Positions 16,903 through 27,417 of a DNA stretch of 64,000 nt are shown in pieces (positions within the stretch are counted from its first letter, which is position 1; every line of letters starts with the position of its first letter). Position numbers and translations under genes: made by a program. This DNA is from Nitrosarchaeum sp. (GTDB taxonomy: Archaea > Thermoproteota > Nitrososphaeria > Nitrososphaerales > Nitrosopumilaceae), in NCBI RefSeq assembly GCF_025699065.1, contig NZ_JAILWF010000005.1, forward strand, positions 1 to 64,000, read 5' to 3'. The notes below the pieces were generated by a model. That model did not search any database, was not told where the DNA came from, and saw only the letters and a list, made by a program, of their open reading frames with translations.

Positions 16903-18504
16903 TTATTTTATTTTATTTTTACGTATTGTTCTATTATATGCAACACCAAATCTATGAGTTTCATCTCTAGCATGTTGTAAAATTTTCAATGAGGGTTTAT
17001 CTTTTGAAATAATAGTAGGATTTTTTTGATTTGGCATATACACTTCTTCATTTTCTTTAGCAAGTGAAATACAATCAAGATTCAATCCAAGTGATTGCAA
17101 TGACTTTAATGCAGCGTTTAGTTGACCCTTTCCACCATCAACTAATATCAAATCAGGTAACTGTGAATTTTCTTCAAGTAATCTAAGATATCGCCGTTTG
17201 ATTACTTCACTCATCATTGCAAAATCATCTCTTCCAGAAACTGTTTTAATTCTAAATTTTCTGTAACCAGATTTATCGGGTTTCCCATTTACAAATCTAG
17301 CCATTGAACCAACAGCAAATTCATCTCCATGATTTGAAATATCAAAGCATTCTATGATATTTGGCATGGTAGAGAGATGTAAAATTTCTTTTAATTCAAT
17401 GAGACCTAAATTACTTCCTTTAGAATGAATTAAAGAAATATTTTTCAAAATTAAATCAACAATATTCTTTTTTTTACCACGTTTTGGATAAATTATTTTA
17501 ACTGAAAAACCTGCTTGCTTTGAGAGTAAAGATTCTAAGAGTATTTTGTTTTTAGGAAGAGTACTTACGTAGATAAATTTTGGAATTTTGTGTACTGTAT
17601 AATATTGAAATAAAAAATTTGAAAAATCATTATCCCCAACAAGATCAAAAAAGAACTTGTCACTATCACGCATTACTCCGTTTATCATTCTAAAATTCAT
17701 CACAGTCACAGTTTGATCTTTATCAGCAATTCCAAAATACTCTTCATCTGAATTTTCAACATATTCCATTTTTTGTTTTGTTTGAAGACTGTCTAATCTA
17801 ATCAAAGTATCTCGAATATCCTTTGCACGTTCAAATTGTTGGGAGGCAGCAGCCTGAGACATCTCTTCTTTTAATTTCTCTGTAAAGATCTGAGTTTGAT
17901 TTTTTCCTTTTAGAACTTCTTCTAATGCAGATACATGATCGGCATATTTTTCCTGAGCGTCTTTAAATTCACATGGGCCTTCACAATTACCAAGATGATA
18001 CTCAAGACATACTTTTTTTGGTAATTGTTTACAGATTCTAATTTGAAATGCTTTTCGCAGAGTACCAATTGTAAGCAGTTTAGAGCTTCCGTGCATAAAC
18101 GGTCCAAAGATTTTACCACTGCCTAGAAACTTTCCATTACGAGTTCTTCGTGCAACTAGCAATCGAGGGTATTTTTCATCCGAAATTCTAAGGTAAGTAT
18201 ATCGTTGTTGATCTTTTAATTCAATGTTAAATTTTGGTCTGTATTTTTTTATCATGTTAGATTCTAAAAGAAATGCTTCACTTTCATTATCAGTTAATAC
18301 AAATTCAATATCAGAAATATGTTCTACTAATTTTTGTGTTTTATAATTCTGATTTTTTAGAAAATATGATTTTACTCTATTTTTTAGATTCTTTGCTTTA
18401 CCAATATAGATAATTTTTTCATCAGAATCTTTCATCAAATAAATTCCAGGATTTGAAGGAATGTGAATTTTTGAGATGTCAAAAGTCATTATTTTAGTCA
18501 TCAT
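16903..18504 (-). CDS. uvrC: Excinuclease ABC subunit C
   Basis: A 533-aa dual-incision nuclease of nucleotide excision repair. The N-terminal GIY-YIG domain (GIYLMKDSDEKIIYIGKAKN) makes the 3' cut. A Cys-containing region, a UVR motif (SQQFERAKDIRDTLIRL) and the RNase H-like 5'-incision domain (IIECFDISNHGD, LILVDGGKGQLNA) follow. The usual C-terminal helix-hairpin-helix pair is absent or very short, so this is a trimmed UvrC. It overlaps uvrA by ATGA (4 bp). It is the last gene of uvrB-uvrA-uvrC. Confidence 0.93.
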   Translation of the reverse strand: MMTKIMTFDISKIHIPSNPGIYLMKDSDEKIIYIGKAKNLKNRVKSYFLKNQNYKTQKLVEHISDIEFVLTDNESEAFLLESNMIKKYRPKFNIELKDQQRYTYLRISDEKYPRLLVARRTRNGKFLGSGKIFGPFMHGSSKLLTIGTLRKAFQIRICKQLPKKVCLEYHLGNCEGPCEFKDAQEKYADHVSALEEVLKGKNQTQIFTEKLKEEMSQAAASQQFERAKDIRDTLIRLDSLQTKQKMEYVENSDEEYFGIADKDQTVTVMNFRMINGVMRDSDKFFFDLVGDNDFSNFLFQYYTVHKIPKFIYVSTLPKNKILLESLLSKQAGFSVKIIYPKRGKKKNIVDLILKNISLIHSKGSNLGLIELKEILHLSTMPNIIECFDISNHGDEFAVGSMARFVNGKPDKSGYRKFRIKTVSGRDDFAMMSEVIKRRYLRLLEENSQLPDLILVDGGKGQLNAALKSLQSLGLNLDCISLAKENEEVYMPNQKNPTIISKDKPSLKILQHARDETHRFGVAYNRTIRKNKIK

Positions 18505-21317
18505 TTGAGTAATTTTTTAAGATATTTTCCAGTATAACTTCCAGGAGCTCTTGAAACTTGTTCAGGAGTTCCAACAGTCACTATCTTACCACCTTCATCA
18601 CCACCCTCAGGTCCCAAATCAATTAACCAATCAGAATTTTTAATCACATCCAAATTATGTTCAATTACCAATACAGTATTTCCTAAATTCACCAATCTAT
18701 TTAGAACATCAAGTAGTTTTTGAACGTCAGCAAAATGTAATCCGGTAGTAGGTTCATCAAGAATGTAAAATGTTTTTCCTGTTCCTCTTTTTGATAATTC
18801 AGATGCAAGTTTTACTCTTTGGGCCTCTCCGCCTGACAATGTAGTTGATGACTGTCCCAATTTTATATATCCCAATCCAACATCATAGACGGTTTGTAGT
18901 TTTCTTTTAATTGAAGGGATATTTTCAAAAAATTGAAGCGCTTCGTAGACAGTCATATTCAAAACATCAGAAATATTTTTTCCTTTATACAAAACTGAAA
19001 GCGTTTCAGAATTGTAACGCTTTCCTTTACATTCATCACATTTTACATAAACATCAGACAAGAACTGCATCTCTATTTGTTTTACACCATCACCTTCACA
19101 TGCAAAACATCTTCCATCAGCCACATTAAAAGAAAACTGGCCCAAAGAATATCCTCTTTCTTTTGCTAACTCAGTATTTGCATATAGTTCTCTAATAGGA
19201 GTAAAGGCACCAATGTAAGTTGCAGGATTAGAACGAGGAGTTCTCCCAATTGGGGATTGATCAATTGCTATAACTTTATCAATATATTCGAGACCTGAAA
19301 TCCCACTATGAGATCCAGATTTAATATTGGATTTATAAAAATAATTTTCAAGGGATTTTAATAAAATATCATTAATCAGAGTGGATTTTCCAGAACCAGA
19401 GACACCAGTTACTGAAACAAACAAACCAAGAGGAATTTCAACATCAATACTCTTTAAATTATTTTCAGATGCGCCTTTAATTACCAGAGTTCCAGAACGA
19501 TTACGAATTTTTCCATCAAGTTTTATAAGAGAATTATTTTTTAGATATTCTCCTGTTATAGATTTTTTATTATGAAGTATTTGTTTTACAGTTCCCTCAA
19601 ATACTACGTTACCGCCATGAACTCCGGCGCCTGGACCCAAATCAATAATCCAATCCGAATTTCGCATAATTTCTTCGTCATGCTCTACAACAATGACCGT
19701 ATTTCCTAAATCTCGCAGCTTTGTTAGCGTTTTAATGAGGCGTTCATTATCACGCTGATGTAATCCAATTGTTGGCTCATCAAGTACATACAAGACACCA
19801 GTAAGATTAGAACCTATTTGAGTTGCCAATCTAATTCGCTGAGATTCTCCACCAGATAGTGTTGAGCTTAATCTATTCAATGTAAGATAGTTTAACCCCA
19901 CATTCATTAGAAATTCTAATCGTTCTTTGATTTCCTTTAGTACGTCTTTGGCGATGTATTGTTCATTCTCAGTTAATTGTAATGTAGAAAAAAAATCATA
20001 GCAGTGATCTATTGATAAGTCACATACATCCATTATTCCTTTATCATTGATTTTTACTGCAAGTGACTCTGGTTTTAATTTTTTTCCATTACATGCAGTG
20101 CAAGGGGTATCTCGCATGAATTGTTTTAGCCATTCACGTTTAGATTCAGAATCGGTCTCCATAAATGACCGCTGAAGATTGACAAGTACTCCTTCAAAGG
20201 CATCAGTGTATTGCCAAGATGAATCACCAGACTTTGATTGATATTTAAAATCAATCAAATCGTTTGAGCCATGTAAAATAATTTTAAGATGTTTTAGAGA
20301 TATTTTTTCAATTGGGGTCATTAAATCAAAACCAAATTTTTTACCAACAGCTCTTAACGCTTGTTTTCTAAATGCAGAAAATCTTCCACTCCAGGGAACA
20401 ATTGCGCCATCTAAAATGGATTTACTTTTATCTGGAATTACAAGATCTTCATCAAACTCCATCTTCACTCCCAAACCATTACATGCTTTACACATTCCAA
20501 ATGGTGAGTTAAATGAGAAGGTTCGTGGTTCTAGATCACCAATTGTCAGACCACAGTAAGGGCAAGCATTATTTTGAGAAAATATCTTTTCAGATTTATC
20601 AGAAGAAACCATAACATCGCCTTTTGATGCTTTTATTGCAGTTTGTATTGCTTCAAAAAGCCTAGATCTTTCAGATTTTTCTGCCTGAATTCTGTCAACT
20701 ACAATCTCAATATTATGCCATTTTTGTCTATCAAGTGGAGAAATTGGCTCATCAAGGCTTAAAATTTCCCCATTTAGGCGTATTCTAGAGTATCCATCTT
20801 TTTTTATCTGTTCAAATAATTTTTCATACGTTCCTTTTTTTCTTTGAACAATTGGAGATAAAATCAAAATCTTTTGATCAGCAAAATCTCTGAGAATAGA
20901 ATCACAGATTGTTTCAACGGATTGACTGGAAATTTTTCGTGAACAATTCACACAATAAGGAATTCCAATTCTTGCAAAAAGTAGTCTCATATAATCATAA
21001 ATTTCAGTAGTGGTTCCAACAGTAGAACGTGGGTTTTTGCTTGTTGTTTTTTGTTGAATAGATATTGCAGGCGAAAGACCTTCAATAGAATCAACATCAG
21101 GTTTGTCCATCATTTCAAGAAATTGTCTTGCATATGCAGAAAGAGATTCAACATAACGTCTCTGTCCTTCAGCATAAATCGTATCAAAAGCTAAAGTTGA
21201 TTTTCCAGAACCAGATAACCCACTAATTACAACGAGTTTATTTTTTGGAATGTCTACATTAATATTTTTTAAATTATGGTGTCTTGCACCACGAATTTTT
21301 AATTTATTTTCTGCCAT
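18501..21317 (-). CDS. uvrA: Excinuclease ABC subunit A
   Basis: A 938-aa damage-recognition ATPase. Two ABC modules are complete: Walker [15 protein letters not shown] and [14 protein letters not shown], signature [12 protein letters not shown] and [12 protein letters not shown], and Walker [14 protein letters not shown] and [12 protein letters not shown]. Zinc modules with CxxC pairs are present ([20 protein letters not shown] with CDEC). The length is normal for UvrA. It overlaps uvrB by 14 bp and uvrC by 4 bp, which indicates one operon. Confidence 0.96.
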   Translation of the reverse strand: MAENKLKIRGARHHNLKNINVDIPKNKLVVISGLSGSGKSTLAFDTIYAEGQRRYVESLSAYARQFLEMMDKPDVDSIEGLSPAISIQQKTTSKNPRSTVGTTTEIYDYMRLLFARIGIPYCVNCSRKISSQSVETICDSILRDFADQKILILSPIVQRKKGTYEKLFEQIKKDGYSRIRLNGEILSLDEPISPLDRQKWHNIEIVVDRIQAEKSERSRLFEAIQTAIKASKGDVMVSSDKSEKIFSQNNACPYCGLTIGDLEPRTFSFNSPFGMCKACNGLGVKMEFDEDLVIPDKSKSILDGAIVPWSGRFSAFRKQALRAVGKKFGFDLMTPIEKISLKHLKIILHGSNDLIDFKYQSKSGDSSWQYTDAFEGVLVNLQRSFMETDSESKREWLKQFMRDTPCTACNGKKLKPESLAVKINDKGIMDVCDLSIDHCYDFFSTLQLTENEQYIAKDVLKEIKERLEFLMNVGLNYLTLNRLSSTLSGGESQRIRLATQIGSNLTGVLYVLDEPTIGLHQRDNERLIKTLTKLRDLGNTVIVVEHDEEIMRNSDWIIDLGPGAGVHGGNVVFEGTVKQILHNKKSITGEYLKNNSLIKLDGKIRNRSGTLVIKGASENNLKSIDVEIPLGLFVSVTGVSGSGKSTLINDILLKSLENYFYKSNIKSGSHSGISGLEYIDKVIAIDQSPIGRTPRSNPATYIGAFTPIRELYANTELAKERGYSLGQFSFNVADGRCFACEGDGVKQIEMQFLSDVYVKCDECKGKRYNSETLSVLYKGKNISDVLNMTVYEALQFFENIPSIKRKLQTVYDVGLGYIKLGQSSTTLSGGEAQRVKLASELSKRGTGKTFYILDEPTTGLHFADVQKLLDVLNRLVNLGNTVLVIEHNLDVIKNSDWLIDLGPEGGDEGGKIVTVGTPEQVSRAPGSYTGKYLKKLLK

Positions 21318-23256
21318 CTTTAAATTTGATCTCTTTTTCCAGTCTTTTTATTCTATCTCGGCATTCAATTGCTCGCTCAAAATCTAATTCTTCAGAATAT
21401 TTTTTCATTTGGTATTCTAACTCGATAATATCAGTAGCAAGATCATGAGTTGATTTTAGTTTAGATTCATCTAATGTTGTAACTTGTTCAGGAACTGACT
21501 TTATGATAGTCTTGGGAGTGATGTTGTGTTCTTTATTGAATTGTATTTGTTTTTCTTTACGCCTTTTAGTTTCATTTATTGCATTAGACATGGATTTTGT
21601 AATAGTATCAGCATACATGATTACTGTTCCATTTTCATTTCTTGCCGCTCTTCCAAAAGTTTGAATTAAACTAGTAAAATTTCTGAGGAATCCTTCCTTG
21701 TCTGCATCAAGTATTGCAACAAGGGAAACTTCAGGAATATCCAATCCTTCCCTTAACAAATTAATTCCAACTAGAACATCAAATTCACCTAATCGTAGTT
21801 GTCGAATAAGTTCTGTCCTTTGTAATCCCTCGATTTCAGAGTGCATGTATCTTACTCTAACTTGCTTTTTGGAGAGGTACTCAGCTAGGTCTTCAGCCAT
21901 ACGTTTTGTCAAAGTTGTGACTAAAACGCGTTCATTTTTGACGGATCTTTTAGCAATTTCCTGGATTAAATCATCCATTTGATCTTTAGTAGATCTAATT
22001 TCTACAACAGGGTCTAATAGACCAGTTGGTCGTACTAGTTGTTCGGCAATTTGAGAAGATATTTTTTTCTCATAATCACTGGGAGTTGCAGAAACAAAAA
22101 TAGTATTTTTTAGATAATCTTCAAATTCTTCAAATTTTAATGGTCTGTTATCATATGCGCTAGGTAAGCGAAAACCATATGTTACTAGTTGTTGTTTTCT
22201 TGAATAATCACCTTTGTACATTCCATGTAGTTGTGGCAATGTAACATGTGATTCATCAATAACAAGCAAATAATCATCACCAAAAAAATCCATCAGGCAA
22301 AATGCTTTCTCACCAGCTTTTCTTCCATCAAAATGTCTTGAATAATTTTCAATTCCTGAACAATAACCTAATTCTTCAATCATTTCTAGATCATATTTTG
22401 TTCTCATCTCTAATCGTTGTTTTTCTAGTTCGTTGAGTTCAGGTAATCTTTGTTTTAGTTCATTTTTGATTGAGAGGATAGCCTTTTCTCTAACATCTTT
22501 TGCTATCAAGTAATGTTTGGCTGGAAATATTTTCATCTGAGTTATGATACGTTTTTCTTTAAGCGAGATATTATCTAACAAAGTTATTTTTTCTACATCA
22601 TCACCAAACATTGAAATTCGAACAATATCTTCAGAATATGCAGGAATGATATCTATAGTATCACCTTTTACTCTAAAATTTCCAGGAGCCACTTCAGTAT
22701 CATTTCTTTCATATCGTGCATCAATGAATTTTTTTATAAGATCATTTCTTTTTATTACATCACCGGTATTAATTGTAATTGCCAGATCCTCCCAGTCTTT
22801 TGGATTACCAAGCGAGTAGATACAAGATACTGTAGACACAATAATAGTAGGCTCGCCAGATAGAAGCATTGCAGTTGCCTCTAAACGCAGTTTTTCAATT
22901 TTTTCATTAATCTGAGTATCTTTTTCAATATATGTATCGGTCTGAGGCAGATAACTTTCAGGCTGATAGTAATCATAGTATGATACAAAATATCCAACAT
23001 TGTTTTTTGGAAAAAACTGTTTTAGTTCAGAATAAAGTTGTGCAGCCAAAGTCTTATTGTGAGAAATTACTAGTGTGTTCTTTCCAGTTCTTGCAATTAC
23101 ATTTGCAATTGAAAATGTCTTTCCACTTCCTGTTACACCTAATAGTGTCTGAACCGTTCCTTTTTTTACACCTGAAATTAAAGTGTCAATAGCTTGAGGT
23201 TGATCACCTGTAGGCTCATATTCAGATACAAGTTCAAATTTATGGATTTGTTGCAA
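21304..23256 (-). CDS. uvrB: Excinuclease ABC subunit B
   Basis: A 650-aa helicase-like repair protein. It has the Q-like [13 protein letters not shown], Walker [14 protein letters not shown], the beta-hairpin [20 protein letters not shown], helicase motif [13 protein letters not shown], motifs [20 protein letters not shown] and QTFGRAARN, and a C-terminal UVR motif ([20 protein letters not shown]) that binds UvrC. It is the first gene of the uvrBAC operon. The system is bacterial in origin and widely held by mesophilic archaea. The promoter should lie in the 23257-23523 gap. Confidence 0.96.
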   Translation of the reverse strand: MQQIHKFELVSEYEPTGDQPQAIDTLISGVKKGTVQTLLGVTGSGKTFSIANVIARTGKNTLVISHNKTLAAQLYSELKQFFPKNNVGYFVSYYDYYQPESYLPQTDTYIEKDTQINEKIEKLRLEATAMLLSGEPTIIVSTVSCIYSLGNPKDWEDLAITINTGDVIKRNDLIKKFIDARYERNDTEVAPGNFRVKGDTIDIIPAYSEDIVRISMFGDDVEKITLLDNISLKEKRIITQMKIFPAKHYLIAKDVREKAILSIKNELKQRLPELNELEKQRLEMRTKYDLEMIEELGYCSGIENYSRHFDGRKAGEKAFCLMDFFGDDYLLVIDESHVTLPQLHGMYKGDYSRKQQLVTYGFRLPSAYDNRPLKFEEFEDYLKNTIFVSATPSDYEKKISSQIAEQLVRPTGLLDPVVEIRSTKDQMDDLIQEIAKRSVKNERVLVTTLTKRMAEDLAEYLSKKQVRVRYMHSEIEGLQRTELIRQLRLGEFDVLVGINLLREGLDIPEVSLVAILDADKEGFLRNFTSLIQTFGRAARNENGTVIMYADTITKSMSNAINETKRRKEKQIQFNKEHNITPKTIIKSVPEQVTTLDESKLKSTHDLATDIIELEYQMKKYSEELDFERAIECRDRIKRLEKEIKFKDGRK

Positions 23257-23523
23257 CAGTTACAATCGTCTAAAACTGAACTTATAGCTAACTATTCTCC
23301 AAGGGTTACCTACGGTACACCATAATTTAGCATATGTTAGCATTAGTACCAGATTTTGATTTTATTTATTAATTAAAAATCTAAAATTTAGTTAGGAAAA
23401 AGATTGCATTGTTTGCAATTGTAAGTTTGAGAACAGAACAAGCGATTGTTGTTCATCTAATTGTAGCGTGGAAGTGATAGAAATAGTCATATCAAAAAAG
23501 GTTGAAATTCAAACCACAAGATT
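23257..23523. other. Intergenic region upstream of uvrB
   Basis: I see no credible coding frame or tRNA here. It must contain the uvrB promoter; an AT-rich stretch around 23355-23385 is the most TATA-like part, but the distance to uvrB would leave a leader of more than 70 nt. No LexA-type or other palindromic operator is obvious. Confidence 0.4.
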
Positions 23524-24165
23524 TTACCAAACTGGTTCATCAACCATCTGCAATCCAGAACTAGTAATTTCAAATCCCATTATTTTCAAAGTTTCTTTTG
23601 CAGTTGGAGAATTTCTTTTTAGTATTTGTTGTGCCAAATGAACTCTACTTTCAGGACGCATGTTTTGTCCAATTTTGTATTTACCTGAAAGAACTTCAGG
23701 GATAACTTTGATAACTGCTACTGCATCTAAAACTCTCATAGAAGATTGGATCGGATCATATCCACCCTCAGGCTGATATTTTTTCATTAAGCCATTTAAC
23801 GCAAGTGTTTTTTCTTCCTTGCTTGATACTAGTGATGCAGTACCTTTGATTACAACGCTGACATACAATGTATCAGCCAGAGATGCATCTTTTGGATCTT
23901 CAAAATATGAGGGTAAAAATTCCAACTCTCTATCAACTTCAAACCCAACTTTACAGTTTCTATTGATGTTATCTATTTTTTCACCTTTGATATGCGAATG
24001 CATGTATACAGAATTATTTAAAAAAACAAAATTCATTGGGATTATCTGAGGATATCCATTCTCATCAATACTTGAAATACGTCCAACATGTTCTTGATTC
24101 AAAAATTCTTTAATTTTTTGGGGTGACTTTATTTGTAAAATTCCAACTAGTTGCAATAAAAGCAA
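23524..24165 (-). CDS. Pyridoxamine 5'-phosphate oxidase-fold flavin-binding protein
   Basis: A 213-aa split-barrel protein. The fold signature is KIKEFLNQEHVGRISSIDEN followed by YPQIIPMNFVFLNNSVYMHS and GFEVDRE, typical of the FMN/F420-binding PNPOx-like family (NimA/HugZ-like). Reactions range from nitroreduction to heme breakdown; the substrate is unknown. The start is a TTG (24165 or 24156); a TATA-like TTTATAATATT near 24180 fits a nearly leaderless mRNA starting at the second. The C-terminal ~70 residues form a helical extension (QQILKRNSPTAKETLKIMGF). Confidence 0.75.
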   Translation of the reverse strand: MLLLQLVGILQIKSPQKIKEFLNQEHVGRISSIDENGYPQIIPMNFVFLNNSVYMHSHIKGEKIDNINRNCKVGFEVDRELEFLPSYFEDPKDASLADTLYVSVVIKGTASLVSSKEEKTLALNGLMKKYQPEGGYDPIQSSMRVLDAVAVIKVIPEVLSGKYKIGQNMRPESRVHLAQQILKRNSPTAKETLKIMGFEITSSGLQMVDEPVW

Positions 24166-24230
24166 TTCTACTAATAATATTATAAATCCAGATCATTAAT
24201 CGCTAAAATACAAGGTAATTAAAGAAAATT

Positions 24231-24455
24231 ATGGACGATCCATATCTGAATGAATTAAAAAATGAGTTCAAAAAATATTCCTCAGAATTAAAAATATTAA
24301 AAAAAAATCTCTTAAAATCAACTTCTCCAGAGGAACAATCAAAAATTATAAAAAAAATAGATAAAGTTGCCAAAGAGATGGAAAAAAATCAAACACAATC
24401 AGCTAAAGTAACAAAATCAAGATTAAAAGAAATCACTAGAACAAAAAAATTCTAA
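24231..24455 (+). CDS. Small lysine-rich coiled-coil protein
   Basis: A 74-aa, very basic and helical protein (NELKNEFKKYSSELKILKKN; KIIKKIDKVAKEMEKNQTQS). The heptad-like spacing suggests a coiled coil, possibly nucleic-acid associated. No family is recognised. It is divergent from the PNPOx gene and 48 bp upstream of the basic protein at 24504. Confidence 0.5.
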   Translation: MDDPYLNELKNEFKKYSSELKILKKNLLKSTSPEEQSKIIKKIDKVAKEMEKNQTQSAKVTKSRLKEITRTKKF

Positions 24456-24503
24456 ATGTGAAATAAGATTCCTAAAATATAGGATTAATGTAGAGAATAA
24501 GAG

Positions 24504-24929
24504 TTGGATGAAAAAGAAGAAGAATGGATGGAAGCAACAAATTTAGTGCTTAAAACACTTGAAGATTGGGGATCAAATTCAAAATTCATTTGGTTTAGAG
24601 AGTTACACAGAATTTCAGATGTTGACAAAGGGCAATTAAGAAATATTCTCAATGAATTAAAAAAATCAAAAGATGTAAAACAGATGCATGGTACAAATAA
24701 TAGAATATTTTTTTGTCTAAGTAAATACTATACAAAATGCCATGATGCAGAATTTAGATTTAAAGGAAAACCAATAATGCTAAGAGATGGAAGTAAAGTC
24801 AAAGTAATTCAAGGTGAAACAAACGCAACTGCACGTACAAGAAAAAGAATTGAAAAACAACACAAAAAACGACAAGTGAGATCATACACTAGAATGAAAA
24901 GTAAAAACAGGCGACCACATAAATCATGA
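24504..24929 (+). CDS. Putative winged-helix DNA-binding protein with basic tail
   Basis: A 141-aa protein that starts at TTG 24504 (the nearest ATG is out of frame). Residues ~5-70 look like a small winged helix (ATNLVLKTLEDWGSNSKF, VDKGQLRNILNELKKSKDVK, then a hydrophobic strand). The C-terminal 45 residues are strongly basic (ARTRKRIEKQHKKRQVRSYT), suited to DNA or RNA contact. The exact role is unknown. Confidence 0.5.
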   Translation: MDEKEEEWMEATNLVLKTLEDWGSNSKFIWFRELHRISDVDKGQLRNILNELKKSKDVKQMHGTNNRIFFCLSKYYTKCHDAEFRFKGKPIMLRDGSKVKVIQGETNATARTRKRIEKQHKKRQVRSYTRMKSKNRRPHKS

Positions 24930-24930
24930 T

Positions 24931-25179
24931 TTAATTTTGTGGAAGATTTTCTGCATTTCTGCGCATAAGATTGAATTCAGCACGTTTTAGTTTTGTAGAT
25001 TCTGCAAGATCTTCAGTCATATCATAAAGATCATGGATTTCTAGATTTGAAACTATTTCATCTTCTTTTTGATCTTCCAAGTCCATCTCAATGTTAGATA
25101 AAATATCAATATTTTCTTCGAGAATTTTGATGCACTTTTTTATTGCCTCAGGAAGTTCGTCATCCATACCAATTAGCAA
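24931..25179 (-). CDS. Hypothetical acidic helical protein, 82 aa
   Basis: A small acidic protein (LPEAIKKCIKILEENIDILS; MTEDLAESTKLKRAEFNLMR). It is probably a helical bundle or coiled coil. The true start may be the internal Met at 25167 (MDDELPE). No family is recognised. It is convergent with the gene at 24504, one base apart. Confidence 0.5.
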   Translation of the reverse strand: MLIGMDDELPEAIKKCIKILEENIDILSNIEMDLEDQKEDEIVSNLEIHDLYDMTEDLAESTKLKRAEFNLMRRNAENLPQN

Positions 25180-25217
25180 GTTATGGTATAGTAAATGATT
25201 TTCGATTTAAAACAGAC

Positions 25218-26321
25218 TTATTTTTGGATTTGTTCACGCAGGTAAGGCATCACATGGCTTGCAAATTTATCAATTGAACCAAAGTAATTCTTACCCCAGA
25301 ATCTAATTACGAAATGATTTACACCTGCTTTCATAAATCGTTCAAATGTAGGAATAATATCATCAGGAGTACCAACAGCAGTTGATGAGCGAGCAATTTT
25401 ATCAGGAATTTTTGTTGCAGCTTCTCTCATTTTTACAATCCAAGATTGATCAGACATTGAATATTCTGTAAAGTATTTTACAAAATCAAACCCTTCAATT
25501 TCTTTAATGCCATGTACTCGTAAGACTTCAGGCTTGAACAAACTTACCTTTACAGCTTCTTTCATTTTTGCCCATGATTCTTCTGCATCTTCTGAAAAGT
25601 AAACGTCAATATCAAGTGCGTATTGGAACTTATCTTTTTCTTCTTGAGTACGATTATGTTTATTCATAGATGTTTGAATTTGTTTTGCATGATCTTCAAA
25701 TAATTCAGGAGTATAACCAATTGGCAACCATCCTTCTCCTAATTTTCCAGTGAGTTCTAAAGTGCGAGTACCGCCTGATGCCATGTAAGTTGGTGGATGT
25801 GGTTTTCTAATTGGAGGTGCTTGAAGACATGCACCTTCTAGTTTGTAATATTTACCATCATAGTTTACAGTATTATCAGGAGTTGAACCATACAATGTTT
25901 TGATAACTTGAATTTGTTCTTCCCATTTTGAAACTGGTTTTTCAAATGGAATACAAAATTCTTTTAAATTTTGAGCTTCACCTGCACCAATTCCTAAAAT
26001 TGCTCTTCCTTTTGAAACTCTATCAAGTGTAATTGCAGCTAATGCAATGTTTGAGGGATGTCTTCTGATTGCATCAGTGACACAAGTTCCCAGTTCAACA
26101 TTATTTGTAACTGCAGCGATTGCAGAAAGCATTACCCAAGGATCTAAAACTATAGCATTTCTCCATTGGGGCACATTTGTGTGGTCCATATAGAAAATAG
26201 AATCATAGCCAGTTTTATCGGCAAGCATACAGGCAGTTAAAATTTGATCTTCAGAATATCCTGCACGGGCAACATTTAATCCGTTTTGAATACCGAACTT
26301 TAATGGCTTTTCAGTAATCAT
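25218..26321 (-). CDS. F420-dependent LLM-class oxidoreductase
   Basis: A 367-aa luciferase-like TIM barrel. It shows DSIFYMDHTNVPQWRNAIVLDPW, LGTCVTDAIRRHPSNIALAA, KGRAILGIGAGEAQNL and PPTYMASGGTRTLELTGKLG, as in the archaeal F420-dependent methylene-tetrahydromethanopterin reductase and glucose-6-phosphate dehydrogenase relatives. Thaumarchaeota make F420 and encode several such paralogues of unknown substrate. It is followed on the same strand by the 82-aa gene and preceded by the semialdehyde reductase gene. Confidence 0.8.
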   Translation of the reverse strand: MITEKPLKFGIQNGLNVARAGYSEDQILTACMLADKTGYDSIFYMDHTNVPQWRNAIVLDPWVMLSAIAAVTNNVELGTCVTDAIRRHPSNIALAAITLDRVSKGRAILGIGAGEAQNLKEFCIPFEKPVSKWEEQIQVIKTLYGSTPDNTVNYDGKYYKLEGACLQAPPIRKPHPPTYMASGGTRTLELTGKLGEGWLPIGYTPELFEDHAKQIQTSMNKHNRTQEEKDKFQYALDIDVYFSEDAEESWAKMKEAVKVSLFKPEVLRVHGIKEIEGFDFVKYFTEYSMSDQSWIVKMREAATKIPDKIARSSTAVGTPDDIIPTFERFMKAGVNHFVIRFWGKNYFGSIDKFASHVMPYLREQIQK

Positions 26322-26421
26322 ACAATTAGACTAAAACATTAGCATAAATAAGTTTAGTCAAAACGAGAATCGTTATAATGTATCAATAAAATAGAAAAAA
26401 AGTAAAATCCGTGTGGATTTT

Positions 26422-27366
26422 TTATAGATTACCTGATTTAATATCCTCTAGACACTTGATGACATCTTGTTTAGTGATTGGAATTGGATTTGGATCCAAA
26501 TGTCCCCTGTCAGTCATTACAGTATCTGCTGCTTCTGATACGTCAGCCTTTAGAGTCAATCTATCAAAGCCAAGTTTAGCCATGGCTTCTTTGAATCTAT
26601 CATAGAAGATAGATTTGTTATGCTTATGTGCAACTGTAGTACAAGAAGACAACGAGTATCCATGTGGGATTCCTTCATTTGAGAATACATATGACAATGC
26701 ATGTCCAAGGGTAGTTGAACAATTACCAAATCCAATACCAGAAAGCATCGAACCATAAGGATAGTTTTCTGGTTTGTCATTCATAATTGCATCATAAAGT
26801 ATCTCAAATGCTTGTTTACACATTGTTCTTGTAAAGTCATTACCGAGTTTGCTGTCATAGCCCTCAGTTGCTTGTGCACATGCATCACAAACAGAGCTTT
26901 TGATGACTTGTTCTGGAGTACCATCCATAAAATATGAATCGACTACAGCCATGTCAGCAAGAAATCTGTCTTCTCGCAATAGTTTCTTTTTTCCATCAAA
27001 CTTCAAAACGCAATATGTTGTCATTTCAGCTCCTGTTCCAAATGTAGTTGGAATCAAGATTTTTTCTTTTTTCATTTCAGGTGCAGCATATTTTACTACA
27101 TCCATTGAACTGCCTCCTCCTAATCCAATTAGCACTGAAGGATTCTTGTCTTTGAATTTTGAAATAACAGTATTGACATCATCGATTGATGGTTCAGGTG
27201 TTACTTGATCATACAGTAAATAGTCCTTAATCCCCATTTTACCAAGCCATTTATCAGAAAGTTCTGGAGGAACGGTTGTAACAACTAGGGCATTTTTTGG
27301 GTATTCTGTTTCACCAAGTGCATTTTTTCCAAAATTAATTATTTTTGGAATGCGTACTGTGTGCAT
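26422..27366 (-). CDS. Fe-dependent alcohol dehydrogenase, probable malonic/succinic semialdehyde reductase
   Basis: A ~314-aa group III metal-dependent dehydrogenase. It has the nucleotide-binding GLGGGSSMDVVKYAA and PTTFGTGAEMTTYCVLKF, plus iron-ligand positions in DACAQATEGYDS and CSTTLGHALSYVFSNEGIPHGYSL. The N-terminus MHTVRIPKIINFG and overall pattern match the family of the Nitrosopumilus enzyme characterised as malonic semialdehyde reductase of the 3HP/4HB CO2-fixation cycle, which also reduces succinic semialdehyde. ATG 27366 is chosen over 27381 because the shared TATA core (27387-27396) lies 25 bp upstream. The assignment to that role is by family and is not proven. Confidence 0.78.
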   Translation of the reverse strand: MHTVRIPKIINFGKNALGETEYPKNALVVTTVPPELSDKWLGKMGIKDYLLYDQVTPEPSIDDVNTVISKFKDKNPSVLIGLGGGSSMDVVKYAAPEMKKEKILIPTTFGTGAEMTTYCVLKFDGKKKLLREDRFLADMAVVDSYFMDGTPEQVIKSSVCDACAQATEGYDSKLGNDFTRTMCKQAFEILYDAIMNDKPENYPYGSMLSGIGFGNCSTTLGHALSYVFSNEGIPHGYSLSSCTTVAHKHNKSIFYDRFKEAMAKLGFDRLTLKADVSEAADTVMTDRGHLDPNPIPITKQDVIKCLEDIKSGNL

Positions 27367-27386
27367 AAATCTAACCATCATTGATT

Positions 27387-27396
27387 ATTATTATAT
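27387..27396. promoter_or_regulatory. Shared bidirectional TATA core
   Basis: TTATTATATC lies within a near-palindromic AT tract (27383-27397). Its centre is 25 bp from ATG 27366 on the minus strand and 27 bp from ATG 27418 on the plus strand. Both distances fit leaderless transcription, so a single core may serve two divergent genes. Confidence 0.45.
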
Positions 27397-27417
27397 CTTG
27401 GCGTGAAAAAGAAACGT

